In this document: positions 7,218 to 14,554 of the stretch, piece by piece | How the letters are laid out: every line of letters starts with the position of its first letter | How positions within the stretch are numbered: position 1 is the stretch's first letter | Source: Novosphingobium album (ex Hu et al. 2023) | Lineage (GTDB): Bacteria > Pseudomonadota > Alphaproteobacteria > Sphingomonadales > Sphingomonadaceae | Length of the DNA: 64,000 nt | Assembly: GCF_022832385.1 (NCBI RefSeq) | Contig: NZ_JALHLE010000001.1 | Span: forward strand, 124,001 to 188,000 | Direction of reading: 5' to 3' | The notes under the pieces: model-generated | Databases searched by the model: none | What the model saw: only the letters and a program-made list of their open reading frames with translations | What the model was told of the DNA's origin: nothing | Made by a program: the position numbers and the translations under genes

Positions 7218-8309
7218 CTAGTCCCGTTTCCCCAATGTCTGCGCCACTGCCTCGCGCCATTCGTGGCTGCGGATGTAGCGCAGGAGAGAGACATCGAACG
7301 GCTCGCGCAAGGGACTGCCCTGATGAAAGGCGATGCCATAGTCCTGACGCCCGAACGTGCCCGGCACCAGTTGCAGATCCTTTGTGTGCGACTGGCGCAC
7401 CACATAGCGCAGCAGCGGTTCGTCATAGACGAAGGCGTCGATCTTGCCGTCCTTTAGCGCCGCGAGACCGGCCTCGACGCTGGGATAGCCGGCAAAAGCA
7501 ATCCGTTCGCGCCGCAGCCAGTCATCGCTGGCCGTGCCGCTGATCGAACCCACGGCCACTTGCGCCAGATCGTCCGGCCTCGTGATCGCGCCTGTCAGCC
7601 GGCCTGCCGTCAGCGACGAGGCTATCATGCCGGTGAACGTCGAAATGATGATGATCGCCGTGAACATCCATACCAGCGCAATCGCCTTGCCCGCGGGCGT
7701 GCGCGGGGCCTTGTCGCCATAACCCACGGTGGTCATCGTAACGGCGGAAAACCAGAAGCCGGAACCGATGCCGCTGGCGTTGTCTGCGAATTCCTCCGGG
7801 TTACGCTTGCGCTCGGCCAGCCAGAACAGGAACCCCACCAGCAGCAGCAGCGCCGAAAGCGCCAGCACCGCCTTGAAGAAACCCCAGGTGAAGAAATTCT
7901 GCATCAGCGCCAGCCACGCGGTGGGCGACTTGCGCACGGCTATGCCGAAACCGGTGGTGGTGAACGGCTGGGTGAAATCCACCTTCTCCTCACGATCCGC
8001 CGTTATCGTGAGCGCGCCGACGCTGGCGGCATAGCGGCCATCGGCGACGCCATCGACCATGTCGTCGAGCCCGGTTTCCACGAAGCGGTAGTCATAGCCC
8101 TGCTCGGCGGCGATGCTGCGCCACAGATCGATCGCGAGGCCGTGCCACTGTCCGTCCGCGCCTTTCATCGCGAACGGCGGCGCCTCGCGCGTGGCGATGT
8201 GCATTTTGGCCGGGACCGCTTCGGCCGCCACCGCGCGCGGCGGCATGACCATCGACAGAGCTGCAAGAACAAGAGAAACAACAACAGCGAGCAATTTCAG
8301 CAGCTTCAA
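7218..8309 (-). CDS. GluR0-like ionotropic receptor with potassium-type pore
   Basis: The 363-residue protein has a signal peptide (1-29), the first half of a periplasmic solute-binding domain (about 34-130), TM1 (144-165), a pore loop with TVGYGD (194-199), TM2 (208-231) and the second half of the binding domain (about 244-350). This split-lobe arrangement with a K+ selectivity filter is that of bacterial GluR0-type glutamate receptors. Ligand binding to the periplasmic clamshell would gate a tetrameric K+ pore. The ligand is unknown. The start is TTG 8309 with GGGAG about 11 nt upstream; no ATG is available in frame. It is monocistronic, convergent with the MscS-type channel. Confidence 0.88.
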   Translation of the reverse strand: MKLLKLLAVVVSLVLAALSMVMPPRAVAAEAVPAKMHIATREAPPFAMKGADGQWHGLAIDLWRSIAAEQGYDYRFVETGLDDMVDGVADGRYAASVGALTITADREEKVDFTQPFTTTGFGIAVRKSPTAWLALMQNFFTWGFFKAVLALSALLLLVGFLFWLAERKRNPEEFADNASGIGSGFWFSAVTMTTVGYGDKAPRTPAGKAIALVWMFTAIIIISTFTGMIASSLTAGRLTGAITRPDDLAQVAVGSISGTASDDWLRRERIAFAGYPSVEAGLAALKDGKIDAFVYDEPLLRYVVRQSHTKDLQLVPGTFGRQDYGIAFHQGSPLREPFDVSLLRYIRSHEWREAVAQTLGKRD

Positions 8310-8380
8310 CAGGGTTCATTCTCCCGGCAATCTGGCTTCACGGCAGCGCATGGCGGCTCCGGCATGGCTTCAGCATACAA

Positions 8381-8415
8381 AAAAGCCCGCCGCTTCCAAG
8401 GAAGGGCGGGCTTTT
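8381..8415. terminator. Intrinsic terminator, mainly for the TonB receptor gene
   Basis: AAAAGCCCGCC (8381-8391) pairs with GGCGGGCTTTT (8405-8415), with an inner CTTCC/GGAAG stem and one bulged base. On the - strand it follows the TonB receptor stop by about 50 bases. The flanking A/T runs make it bidirectional. Confidence 0.88.
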
Positions 8416-8467
8416 CTTTTGGCGCCGTCGTCACAAGCGGCGCCACGGGGGGCTGGTTATGCGGCGA

Positions 8468-10891
8468 TCAGAAAGCGACTTGCGCTTCCAGACCGAAAGT
8501 CCGCGGCGGGTTGAAGTTGCCGTAGTCGCCCAGCACCTTGTCGTTCGCGGCAGAGCGGCGATAGATGTAGGTGGTGTTGAACAGGTTGCGCGACCAGGCC
8601 GAGACGGTCAGCTTCTGGCCGCCATCACCCATCGGGATGTCCGCCAGCGCAATGCTGCCGTTGACCACGAAGCTCTTGTCGGTGCGCGTCGGCTCGTTCT
8701 GGAAGCTGTACACCGGATCGGAGTAGTTGCCGTCGATGTGCATGCGCAGGCTCATGCCGTTGCCCGAGACCGGCACGTCGAAGTCGATGTAGCCCGAAGC
8801 CGCGTTTTCCGGCGTGTACACGGTGTAGACCTGATAGAGCGCCCCGCCCAGGTTGGGGTTCGGCGTCGGCGGCACCGTGATGTGGGTATAGGCATAGGAC
8901 GCGCCCAGCGTCAGGTTGTCGACCGGACGGACCGTCAGCTGCGCCTCGACGCCCCGGATCTTCGAGGTGCCCGGCGCATTGGCCGTGTTTTCGGTGTGCA
9001 GGTTGAAGGTCGGGTTCGGCGTCACCCCGTCGGGCAGGTAGGGGTTGGTATCGACGTTGTCGAAGTCGGTCTGCGTGCCGGTGCGGTCCATGATGTAACC
9101 GGCAAGGTTCAGGCGGACGTGATGGTCGAGGAAGTCCATCTTGGCGCCGACTTCATACGACTTCACCTTTTCCGGGCCGAAGGCGAGGAAGGTCGCCGAA
9201 CGGTCGTTGGCACCGCCGGCGCGGTAACCGGTCGCGTACTTGGCGTAGAGGTTCACGTCCTGCGTGGCATCCCAGGCCAGCGTCACCATCGGGTCGAAGC
9301 GGCCCTTGTCATACGTGAAGGTCCACGGGGTATCGACACCCGAGACCATGGTCAGCGCACCGTGGCGCTTGTCCTTGGTGTAGCGGCCGCCCACGGTCAG
9401 GTGGACCACGTCGACCGGCGACCAGGTGGCCTGCGCGAAAGCGGCGTAGCTGTGCGCGGTGGCGTTGCTGTCACGCTGGACGAACCAGGAATCGCGGTCC
9501 CAGCCGTTGTTGCTGCCGGTGATGGTGCCGTTCACGATCGCGCTGTTGATCGTGTAGGCGGTGCCGTCCGCGTTCCAGGTGTTCGAGGCGGGCGTGGCCG
9601 CCAGTTCATGCGCGTATTCGGTGAAGTAGTAGAGGCCGGCCACGTAATCGAGGTGCGGCAGGCTGCCGACAATCTGGAATTCCTGGCTGAACTGGTGCTG
9701 CGACAGGTGCGAGAGGCTGTAACGGCTGAACGGCGTGTTGGGCGCGTAGATCGTGCGCGCCGGACCGCCCGAGTTGTCCCACTGGTCGGTGGTGACGCCG
9801 CGCCATGCGGTGATCGAGCGCAGTTCGATCGACGGGGCGACTTCCCACTTGAGGTTGGCCGAAAAGCCGCTGGTTGCATCGACGCTGGGCTGCTGCGGCA
9901 CGCCGACCTGCGCGCTCTTCAGGCGCTTGCCGCCAGTAGGCGTGATGATCGGCGCCAGCGGTGCGATGCAGACGTTGGTGGTCTTGTTGCAGGCAGTGCC
10001 GTTGTAGGTGAGGATGCCGCCGACATAGGAGCCGACATTCTCGTTCAGCGGGTTATAGCTGATCAGCTGGCTGAAGTTCGGCGTATTCTCGTCCCTGGCC
10101 TTGTCATAAGCGAAGGTCGCGCTGAAGCCCTTGATCGGTTCCCACTTGGCGGTGATGCGGCCGCCCACGTCGTTGTGGTAGTTCCAGCCGGTCTGGCCCG
10201 CGAGCGGATCCTTCACGGTAGCGTCCTGATGCTGGATCAGGCCGTCGACCTTGACCGAAACGTCGTGGACTTCCGGCAGGTTCATATGGAGCTGGCCGGT
10301 GTAGCTGCCGTAGTTGCCCACGCCCGCGCTCATGCGGCCGCCGAATTCGCCGGTCGGCTGCTTGGTGACGATGCTGACCGCGCCGCCTTCGGTGTTGCGG
10401 CCGAACAGCGTGCCCTGCGGTCCTTCCAGAACCTCGATCTGGCTCACGTCGAACAGCGCCGCGTTGAGGCCCTGCGAGCGGCCGAGATAGACGCCGTCGA
10501 TGTAGACGCCCACGCCGGTATCGCGCGCGGTCTGGTTCTGGTCGAAGGGCACGATGCCGCGGATGCCGACAGTGAGCGCGGACTGGCGCGCCTCGAACGT
10601 GGCGACGCGCAGGGTTGGCACCGAACCGTCGGCCAGATCGATCAGGCTCTGGATGTGGCGGTCCTTGAGCATCGTGGGATCGACCACCGCAATGGCGATC
10701 GGAGTTTTCTGCAGGTTGGTCTCGCGCTTGGTGGCAGTGACGACGATCTGGTTCAGCCCCTCACCGGCTGCGGCATCATCGGCGACGGCGGCGGAAGAGG
10801 CGCCGGATTCATCGTCCGCGAACGCGGGCGCCGCAGCGGCCAGCGCGAGAATGCAGGTGGAAAGACAGAGTGAAACAGCTTTGATACGCAC
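8468..10891 (-). CDS. TonB-dependent outer-membrane receptor
   Basis: The 807-residue protein has a signal peptide, then QIVVTATKRETNLQKTPIAI, the start of the plug domain, with the plug signature YLGRSQGLNAALFDVSQIEV and GPQGTLFGRNTEGG. A 22-strand barrel ends in FNPPRTFGLEAQVAF with a terminal Phe suited to the Bam complex. Such receptors take up large or scarce substrates using TonB/ExbB/ExbD energy. The substrate is unknown. GTG 10891 is chosen because it is preceded by AGGGAG and begins a good signal peptide. Two TauD-type dioxygenases and a TetR regulator nearby suggest uptake of a compound degraded by them. This is inference from proximity only. Confidence 0.93.
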   Translation of the reverse strand: MRIKAVSLCLSTCILALAAAAPAFADDESGASSAAVADDAAAGEGLNQIVVTATKRETNLQKTPIAIAVVDPTMLKDRHIQSLIDLADGSVPTLRVATFEARQSALTVGIRGIVPFDQNQTARDTGVGVYIDGVYLGRSQGLNAALFDVSQIEVLEGPQGTLFGRNTEGGAVSIVTKQPTGEFGGRMSAGVGNYGSYTGQLHMNLPEVHDVSVKVDGLIQHQDATVKDPLAGQTGWNYHNDVGGRITAKWEPIKGFSATFAYDKARDENTPNFSQLISYNPLNENVGSYVGGILTYNGTACNKTTNVCIAPLAPIITPTGGKRLKSAQVGVPQQPSVDATSGFSANLKWEVAPSIELRSITAWRGVTTDQWDNSGGPARTIYAPNTPFSRYSLSHLSQHQFSQEFQIVGSLPHLDYVAGLYYFTEYAHELAATPASNTWNADGTAYTINSAIVNGTITGSNNGWDRDSWFVQRDSNATAHSYAAFAQATWSPVDVVHLTVGGRYTKDKRHGALTMVSGVDTPWTFTYDKGRFDPMVTLAWDATQDVNLYAKYATGYRAGGANDRSATFLAFGPEKVKSYEVGAKMDFLDHHVRLNLAGYIMDRTGTQTDFDNVDTNPYLPDGVTPNPTFNLHTENTANAPGTSKIRGVEAQLTVRPVDNLTLGASYAYTHITVPPTPNPNLGGALYQVYTVYTPENAASGYIDFDVPVSGNGMSLRMHIDGNYSDPVYSFQNEPTRTDKSFVVNGSIALADIPMGDGGQKLTVSAWSRNLFNTTYIYRRSAANDKVLGDYGNFNPPRTFGLEAQVAF

Positions 10892-10946
10892 GTTGGTGCT
10901 CCCTGATGGCAATCGCCGCGGGAGCTTTCGTGACAACGCGTGTTGC

Positions 10947-10966
10947 GCCCCCTGCGGTCAGGGGGC
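10947..10966. promoter_or_regulatory. Hairpin in the TonB receptor upstream region
   Basis: GCCCCCTG (10947-10954) pairs perfectly with CAGGGGGC (10959-10966) around a CGGT tetraloop, 56 bases upstream of the receptor GTG. It could be an mRNA leader structure or an operator. I do not recognise a known riboswitch (no cobalamin-type elements seen). Confidence 0.35.
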
Positions 10967-11120
10967 CTCTATTCCTGCCAAATGTACGAATTGCGGCCGA
11001 AATTTTCTGGATATGTTGCGGTTTTCTTACGCCACCGGGCTGCGGATTTTTTCGGGCACGGCGTCTTGGTCAGGTGGCTATACAGCCAAGCGACTCCTGT
11101 ACGGGTTCCCGGATCACCGC

Positions 11121-11798
11121 ATGCTCAAACTGAACCGACTTCTGCTCACCTCGGGTGGGCTGGACCTGATCAATTCGATTTCCGACCTGTTCTACAGCAT
11201 CCAGGTGCAGATCGTGGACCCGGATAGCCTGTTGAGCCAGGCCTTCGACGACAGCACATGGATCTTCATCGACTGGCTGCTGCCCGCGATGGCCGGGATC
11301 CAGCTGGTGCGGCTGCTGCGCGCCTCGGGGCTGGGCGAAAAGGTGCGCATATCGATGGTGCTTCCGGACCAGGATCAGGAGATGCAAATGCGCGCGCTGG
11401 CCGCCGGGGCGGACGACTACATCATCGGGCCGCTCAATCCGGACCAGTTGATCGACCGCATGAAGGCCTACCGCGTGGCGCTCACCCCGCCCGACGATCC
11501 GGTGATGACGCTTGGCGAAATGACCGTCGATACCAATGCCTACCTCGTGCGATTCCGGGGCAAGCCACTGCCGCTCAAGGTCAACGAGTTCCGCCTGCTG
11601 GCGCATTTCGTGCGCCATCCGGACAAGGTCTATACGCGCGGCAACCTGATCGGCGTGCTCGGCAAGAGCAAGGACGTGAACGACGAGCGGACCGTAGATG
11701 TGTGGATGAGCCGGCTGCGCGCGACCTTGCGCCACCACGAGGTCCCCTATGTCCCCCGCACGGTCCGCGCCTGCGGCTACATCCTCGACACCGCCTGA
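11121..11798 (+). CDS. OmpR/PhoB-family regulator with degenerate receiver
   Basis: The 225-residue protein has an N-terminal receiver-like domain (about 1-118) and a C-terminal winged-helix domain (about 130-222, with LPLKVNEFRLLAHFVRHP and ERTVDVWMSRLR). D51 (WIFIDWLLPAMAG) sits at the phosphoacceptor position. The acidic pair normally found near the N terminus is replaced by TSGG. The switch Thr/Ser is missing (SMVLPDQ), and the invariant Lys is a Gly (YIIGPLNP). It therefore probably works without classical phosphorylation. No histidine kinase is adjacent. ATG 11121 begins the domain cleanly; an in-frame ATG near 11012 is an alternative. It is divergent from the TonB receptor and may control it. 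Confidence 0.85.
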   Translation: MLKLNRLLLTSGGLDLINSISDLFYSIQVQIVDPDSLLSQAFDDSTWIFIDWLLPAMAGIQLVRLLRASGLGEKVRISMVLPDQDQEMQMRALAAGADDYIIGPLNPDQLIDRMKAYRVALTPPDDPVMTLGEMTVDTNAYLVRFRGKPLPLKVNEFRLLAHFVRHPDKVYTRGNLIGVLGKSKDVNDERTVDVWMSRLRATLRHHEVPYVPRTVRACGYILDTA

Positions 11799-11808
11799 GA
11801 ATCGAAAA

Positions 11809-11838
11809 CCCGCCGCTCCTGACCGGAGGGCGGGCCTT
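11809..11838. terminator. Bidirectional terminator between convergent genes
   Basis: CCCGCC (11809-11814) and CTCC (11816-11819) pair with GGAG (11825-11828) and GGCGGG (11829-11834), with one bulge. An A-run on the left serves the - strand dioxygenase and CCTTTC on the right serves the regulator. Confidence 0.75.
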
Positions 11839-11864
11839 TCGGTTTCAGCAGGCGCCGGAGCTGA

Positions 11865-12707
11865 TTATTCCGCCCAGGGCTCCTCGCCTTCCAGCTTGGT
11901 GCGCAGCATCATGCGGCCGCATTCGGGATCGTACCACTCGGCGCGGTGCATGGTGCCGGTGTTGTCCCACATCACGAGGTCGCCCGCTTCCCATTCGTGG
12001 CTGTAGGTGAATTCCGGCCCGGTTGCCCATTCGCGCAGGCCGTGGATGATCTCGGCGCTTTTCGCCAGCGAGACACCCTCGACGTTGAGCGAGGTGCAGC
12101 CGAGCACCAGCGACTTGCGGCCCGACTTGTGTTCCCACACCAGCGGCAGCACCTTTTCGCCGATCGCCTGCATTCCCTTCACCTTGGCCAGCGGCGGCTC
12201 CGGCTCATAATAGAACAGCGAAGCCCAGGGCGCGTGCACAACCTTGAGGGTCTCGTATTCGGCCTTCTGCTCATCGCTCAGGCTGTCATAGGCGGCATAA
12301 GTGTTAGAGAAGCCGGTGTTCCCCGTGCCCCTGGGGCTCAGCACCTTGCAGGTCAGCAGCGAGGCGAAGATGGGCACGTCGTTGCGGGTGCCGTCGATGT
12401 GCCAGTAGAGCGAGCCCTTGAGGTATTCGGCCGCCGAGGGGTTTTCCTTCACGTCGAGCGTGATCTTGCTGACCGAACCATCCGGGTTTTCCGGCGCGTA
12501 GTTGCCCAGCGTCTTGGTGAAGGCGATCTGCTCGTCCTCGGTGAAATCGATCTTCGGGAACACCAACACGCCGCGCTGCTCGATCAGGTCGCGCAGCTGC
12601 GCGGCAAGCTCGCCGGACAGCAGCTCTTCCTTGGAGTTGAGGACGCGGCTGCCGATCTTCGGCTTGATGTCTTCGGTGCGAAGCTTGGTCTCGGTTACAG
12701 CCGGCAT
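11865..12707 (-). CDS. TauD/TfdA-family 2-oxoglutarate dioxygenase (copy 1)
   Basis: The 280-residue protein has the Fe(II)-binding facial triad H103-x-D105 (YWHIDGTRND) and H254 (GTMHRAEWYDPECGR), plus R265 for the 2-oxoglutarate carboxylate. Members hydroxylate substrates such as taurine, alkyl sulfates or phenoxy acids, often releasing sulfite or an aldehyde/phenol. The substrate is not assignable here. CGGAG precedes ATG 12707 at good spacing; the frame extends upstream without homologous sequence. A close paralogue follows at 12868-13719, sharing KIGSRVLNSKEELLSGEL-type N termini. Copy 1 has its own upstream region with 10-bp direct repeats, separated from copy 2 by a terminator. Confidence 0.9.
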   Translation of the reverse strand: MPAVTETKLRTEDIKPKIGSRVLNSKEELLSGELAAQLRDLIEQRGVLVFPKIDFTEDEQIAFTKTLGNYAPENPDGSVSKITLDVKENPSAAEYLKGSLYWHIDGTRNDVPIFASLLTCKVLSPRGTGNTGFSNTYAAYDSLSDEQKAEYETLKVVHAPWASLFYYEPEPPLAKVKGMQAIGEKVLPLVWEHKSGRKSLVLGCTSLNVEGVSLAKSAEIIHGLREWATGPEFTYSHEWEAGDLVMWDNTGTMHRAEWYDPECGRMMLRTKLEGEEPWAE

Positions 12708-12737
12708 GGCGGTGACTCCGGAAATACAGGGGGTACG

Positions 12738-12775
12738 AATGAACGAATCGTGCCTATATACGAACAATGAACGAA
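12738..12775. promoter_or_regulatory. Direct repeats in the promoter of dioxygenase copy 1
   Basis: AATGAACGAA occurs at 12738-12747 and again at 12766-12775, 28 bp apart, flanking TATATACG. They are 31-68 bases upstream of the ATG at 12707 and may be a regulator-binding site. They do not match the palindrome near copy 2. Confidence 0.4.
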
Positions 12776-12780
12776 AATAA

Positions 12781-12817
12781 GTATGGCCGCCGCAACTCAT
12801 CGCTGCGGCGGCCATAC
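12781..12817 (-). terminator. Terminator after dioxygenase copy 2
   Basis: GTATGGCCGCCGCA (12781-12794) is perfectly complementary to TGCGGCGGCCATAC (12804-12817), a 14-bp stem with a 9-nt loop. On the - strand it is followed by TTATTTTCG. It separates copy 2 from copy 1, so the two are probably transcribed separately. Confidence 0.8.
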
Positions 12818-12867
12818 GATTCCGCCCGGGGGTTCCCGGCCCGGGCTGGCAGGGGGTTACGCCAGCG

Positions 12868-13719
12868 TCAGCCCCAGCTCTCGCCCTTGATGATGGTGCG
12901 GTGGAGCATACGTCCGCAGTCCGGATCGTAGGGCATGGCGCGGTGAAGCGAGCCGGTGTTGTCCCACATCACCGCATCGCCCAGCGTCCATTCGTGCACA
13001 TAGTGATAGGGCTCACTGATGGCGTGCTCGCGCAGCCCGTGCAGCAGCTTGGCGCTTTCCCGGCTGGAAAGGCCGACGACACGCTCGGCGGTATTACCGA
13101 GGATCAGCGACTTCCTGCCCGAGGGATGCTTGTAGACCAGCGGCAGTTCGCGCTCGCCGGTGCCGTCCTCGCCCTTGCCCATCCAGTCCTCCAGCTGGGC
13201 CAGGGTCGGTTCGGGGCAATGGTAGAGCTGCGAGTTCCACAGCGAGTGGATCACGCGCATGTTTTCGATCCTGTCCTTGGTTTCCTGCGGCAGGTCATCA
13301 TAGGCGGTATAGCAGTTCGCGAATTCGGTGTTGCCGCCCCAGGTCGGCAGGACCTTGCTGGACAGCACCGAACCGCGGATCGGCATCGGGTTCATGGTGC
13401 CGTCGACATGCCAGAACAGCGATCCCTTGAGGTATTCGACCGCCTCCTGGTTCACGTCCTTGTCGAGCGAGATCTTGAACACCTGCTCGCCGCGCAGCTC
13501 CGTGGCATTGCCGCCCACCGAATTGGTGAAGGCGATCTGCTCCTCATCGGTGAAATTGATCGCCGGGAACACGAGCACACCGGCATCCTCCAGCAGTTCG
13601 CGAATGGCTTGCGAAAGCTCGCCGGAGAGCAGCTCTTCCTTGGAATTGAGAATGCGGGCGCCCACTTTCGGCTTGATACGCTCGAACTTGAGGGCTGTTT
13701 TTTCAATGACTTCAGTCAT
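12868..13719 (-). CDS. TauD/TfdA-family 2-oxoglutarate dioxygenase (copy 2)
   Basis: The 283-residue protein is a paralogue of the gene at 11865. The iron triad is H104-x-D106 (FWHVDGTMN) and H259 (GSLHRAMPYDPDCGR), with R270 as 2-oxoglutarate anchor. Substrate-pocket residues after HxD differ between the two copies (MNPMPIR against RNDVPIF), suggesting different substrates or stereochemistry. GGGAG precedes ATG 13719. A perfect palindrome lies 35 bases upstream of the ATG, and a TetR gene ends 88 bases upstream on the same strand, so TetR control of this gene is likely by position. Confidence 0.9.
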   Translation of the reverse strand: MTEVIEKTALKFERIKPKVGARILNSKEELLSGELSQAIRELLEDAGVLVFPAINFTDEEQIAFTNSVGGNATELRGEQVFKISLDKDVNQEAVEYLKGSLFWHVDGTMNPMPIRGSVLSSKVLPTWGGNTEFANCYTAYDDLPQETKDRIENMRVIHSLWNSQLYHCPEPTLAQLEDWMGKGEDGTGERELPLVYKHPSGRKSLILGNTAERVVGLSSRESAKLLHGLREHAISEPYHYVHEWTLGDAVMWDNTGSLHRAMPYDPDCGRMLHRTIIKGESWG

Positions 13720-13753
13720 GGCATGGACTCCCAAACGGCCTCCGGGACTATAT

Positions 13754-13771
13754 GCTGAACACCTGTTCAGC
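13754..13771. promoter_or_regulatory. Palindrome, probable TetR operator of dioxygenase copy 2
   Basis: GCTGAACA (13754-13761) and TGTTCAGC (13764-13771) form a perfect 18-bp palindrome with a CC centre, between the TetR gene and the dioxygenase ATG. Size and placement suit a TetR-family dimer. A related palindrome lies at 14447-14465. Confidence 0.6.
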
Positions 13772-13806
13772 TCCGTCGGTCGAGCCATGCCTTCTGTGGC
13801 CGGGTG

Positions 13807-14397
13807 TTAGCTTTGATCTGGCGCAAGTTTCTCCAGCCAGGTCTCGACGATTTTCACCGCCTCGGCATGGCCGGTCTTCACCCCCAGCGCCTCTTCCATC
13901 ACGATCGCGCGCCCAATGCCGGCCAGAACCAGACTGAGACCGGCCGGATCGAAGCCTTCCAGCTTGCTGATCCGGTCCCCCAGAATATGCCCGAGGATCT
14001 CGGCCTGCCGCGCGCGCATGGCCTCGCTATGTTCGGCCATGTGCTTGCGCACCGCCTCGCGATGGTTGGCCATCGCCATGAACTCCAGCGCCATCGCGGT
14101 GCGGCTGGTATCGGCGAAGAACTGCCACAGCGCGCGCAACGGATCATCGGAGGCCAGCGCCTCCTCGATCATGCGGTCGCTTTCCTCCGCCCCCTGCCGC
14201 GAGACTTCGACCAGCAGGTCGTCGGTTGTCGGGAAATAGTAATGCACCAGCGATGGCTTGAGACCGGCACGCGCCGCCACGCGCCGCGTGCTGGTGGCGC
14301 CGTAACCTTCTTCCCGGATAAGCTGCTTGGCCGCTTCGACGATGAGAGCCCGGGTCGCGGAAGTCTCGGCTCCTACCCGGCGCGGTGCACTTGCCAT
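13807..14397 (-). CDS. TetR/AcrR-family transcriptional regulator
   Basis: The 196-residue protein has an N-terminal helix-turn-helix (about 14-60): ALIVEAAKQLIREEGYGATSTRRVAARAGLKPSLVHYYFP, shortened here to its clear features, namely the GYGATSTRRVA turn and the LVHYYFP end of the recognition helix. The C-terminal ligand-binding domain (about 70-190) is Ala/Glu-rich and diverged. Such proteins repress neighbouring genes until a small ligand binds. It sits directly upstream of dioxygenase copy 2 on the same strand and is divergent from the radical SAM gene. AAGGGGAC precedes ATG 14397. Palindromes on both sides suggest autoregulation as well. Confidence 0.9.
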   Translation of the reverse strand: MASAPRRVGAETSATRALIVEAAKQLIREEGYGATSTRRVAARAGLKPSLVHYYFPTTDDLLVEVSRQGAEESDRMIEEALASDDPLRALWQFFADTSRTAMALEFMAMANHREAVRKHMAEHSEAMRARQAEILGHILGDRISKLEGFDPAGLSLVLAGIGRAIVMEEALGVKTGHAEAVKIVETWLEKLAPDQS

Positions 14398-14446
14398 TAT
14401 TGTCCCCTTCCGTCTCAGGAGTAGGGACGGGGTCCGCGAAGATCAA

Positions 14447-14465
14447 CCTGAGCAAACAGCTCAGG
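14447..14465. promoter_or_regulatory. Palindrome in the tetR promoter region
   Basis: CCTGAGC (14447-14453) and GCTCAGG (14459-14465) are perfect arms around AAACA-type 5-nt spacer, 50 bases upstream of the tetR ATG. The half-site CTGA(A/G)C is shared with the palindrome at 13754-13771, so the same TetR protein may bind both. Confidence 0.45.
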
Positions 14466-14529
14466 CAGGCATAAGCACATGGCCGGCGCCGTCTTGTTCA
14501 TGGCCAGAGCGTACCGACATTGACAATAT

Positions 14530-14544
14530 GTTCTTATTATGTTC
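14530..14544 (+). promoter_or_regulatory. LexA (SOS) box, GTTC-N7-GTTC
   Basis: GTTC (14530-14533), seven bases, GTTC (14541-14544) matches the alphaproteobacterial LexA consensus exactly. It lies between a consensus -35 TTGACA (14520-14525) and overlaps a -10-like TTCTAT (14542-14547, 16-bp spacer), where a repressor would block RNA polymerase. The radical SAM ATG is at 14555, so the mRNA may be leaderless. Confidence 0.8.
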
Positions 14545-14554
14545 TATCTTTTCC

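Noticed and set aside
8459..10873. An 804-codon open frame on the + strand, antisense to the TonB receptor
   Set aside because: It mirrors the receptor codons in very GC-rich DNA, lacks domains or a ribosome-binding site, and the receptor reading has a full signal peptide, plug and barrel. Similar long antisense frames over icd, dnaE, korA and sdhA are rejected for the same reason.
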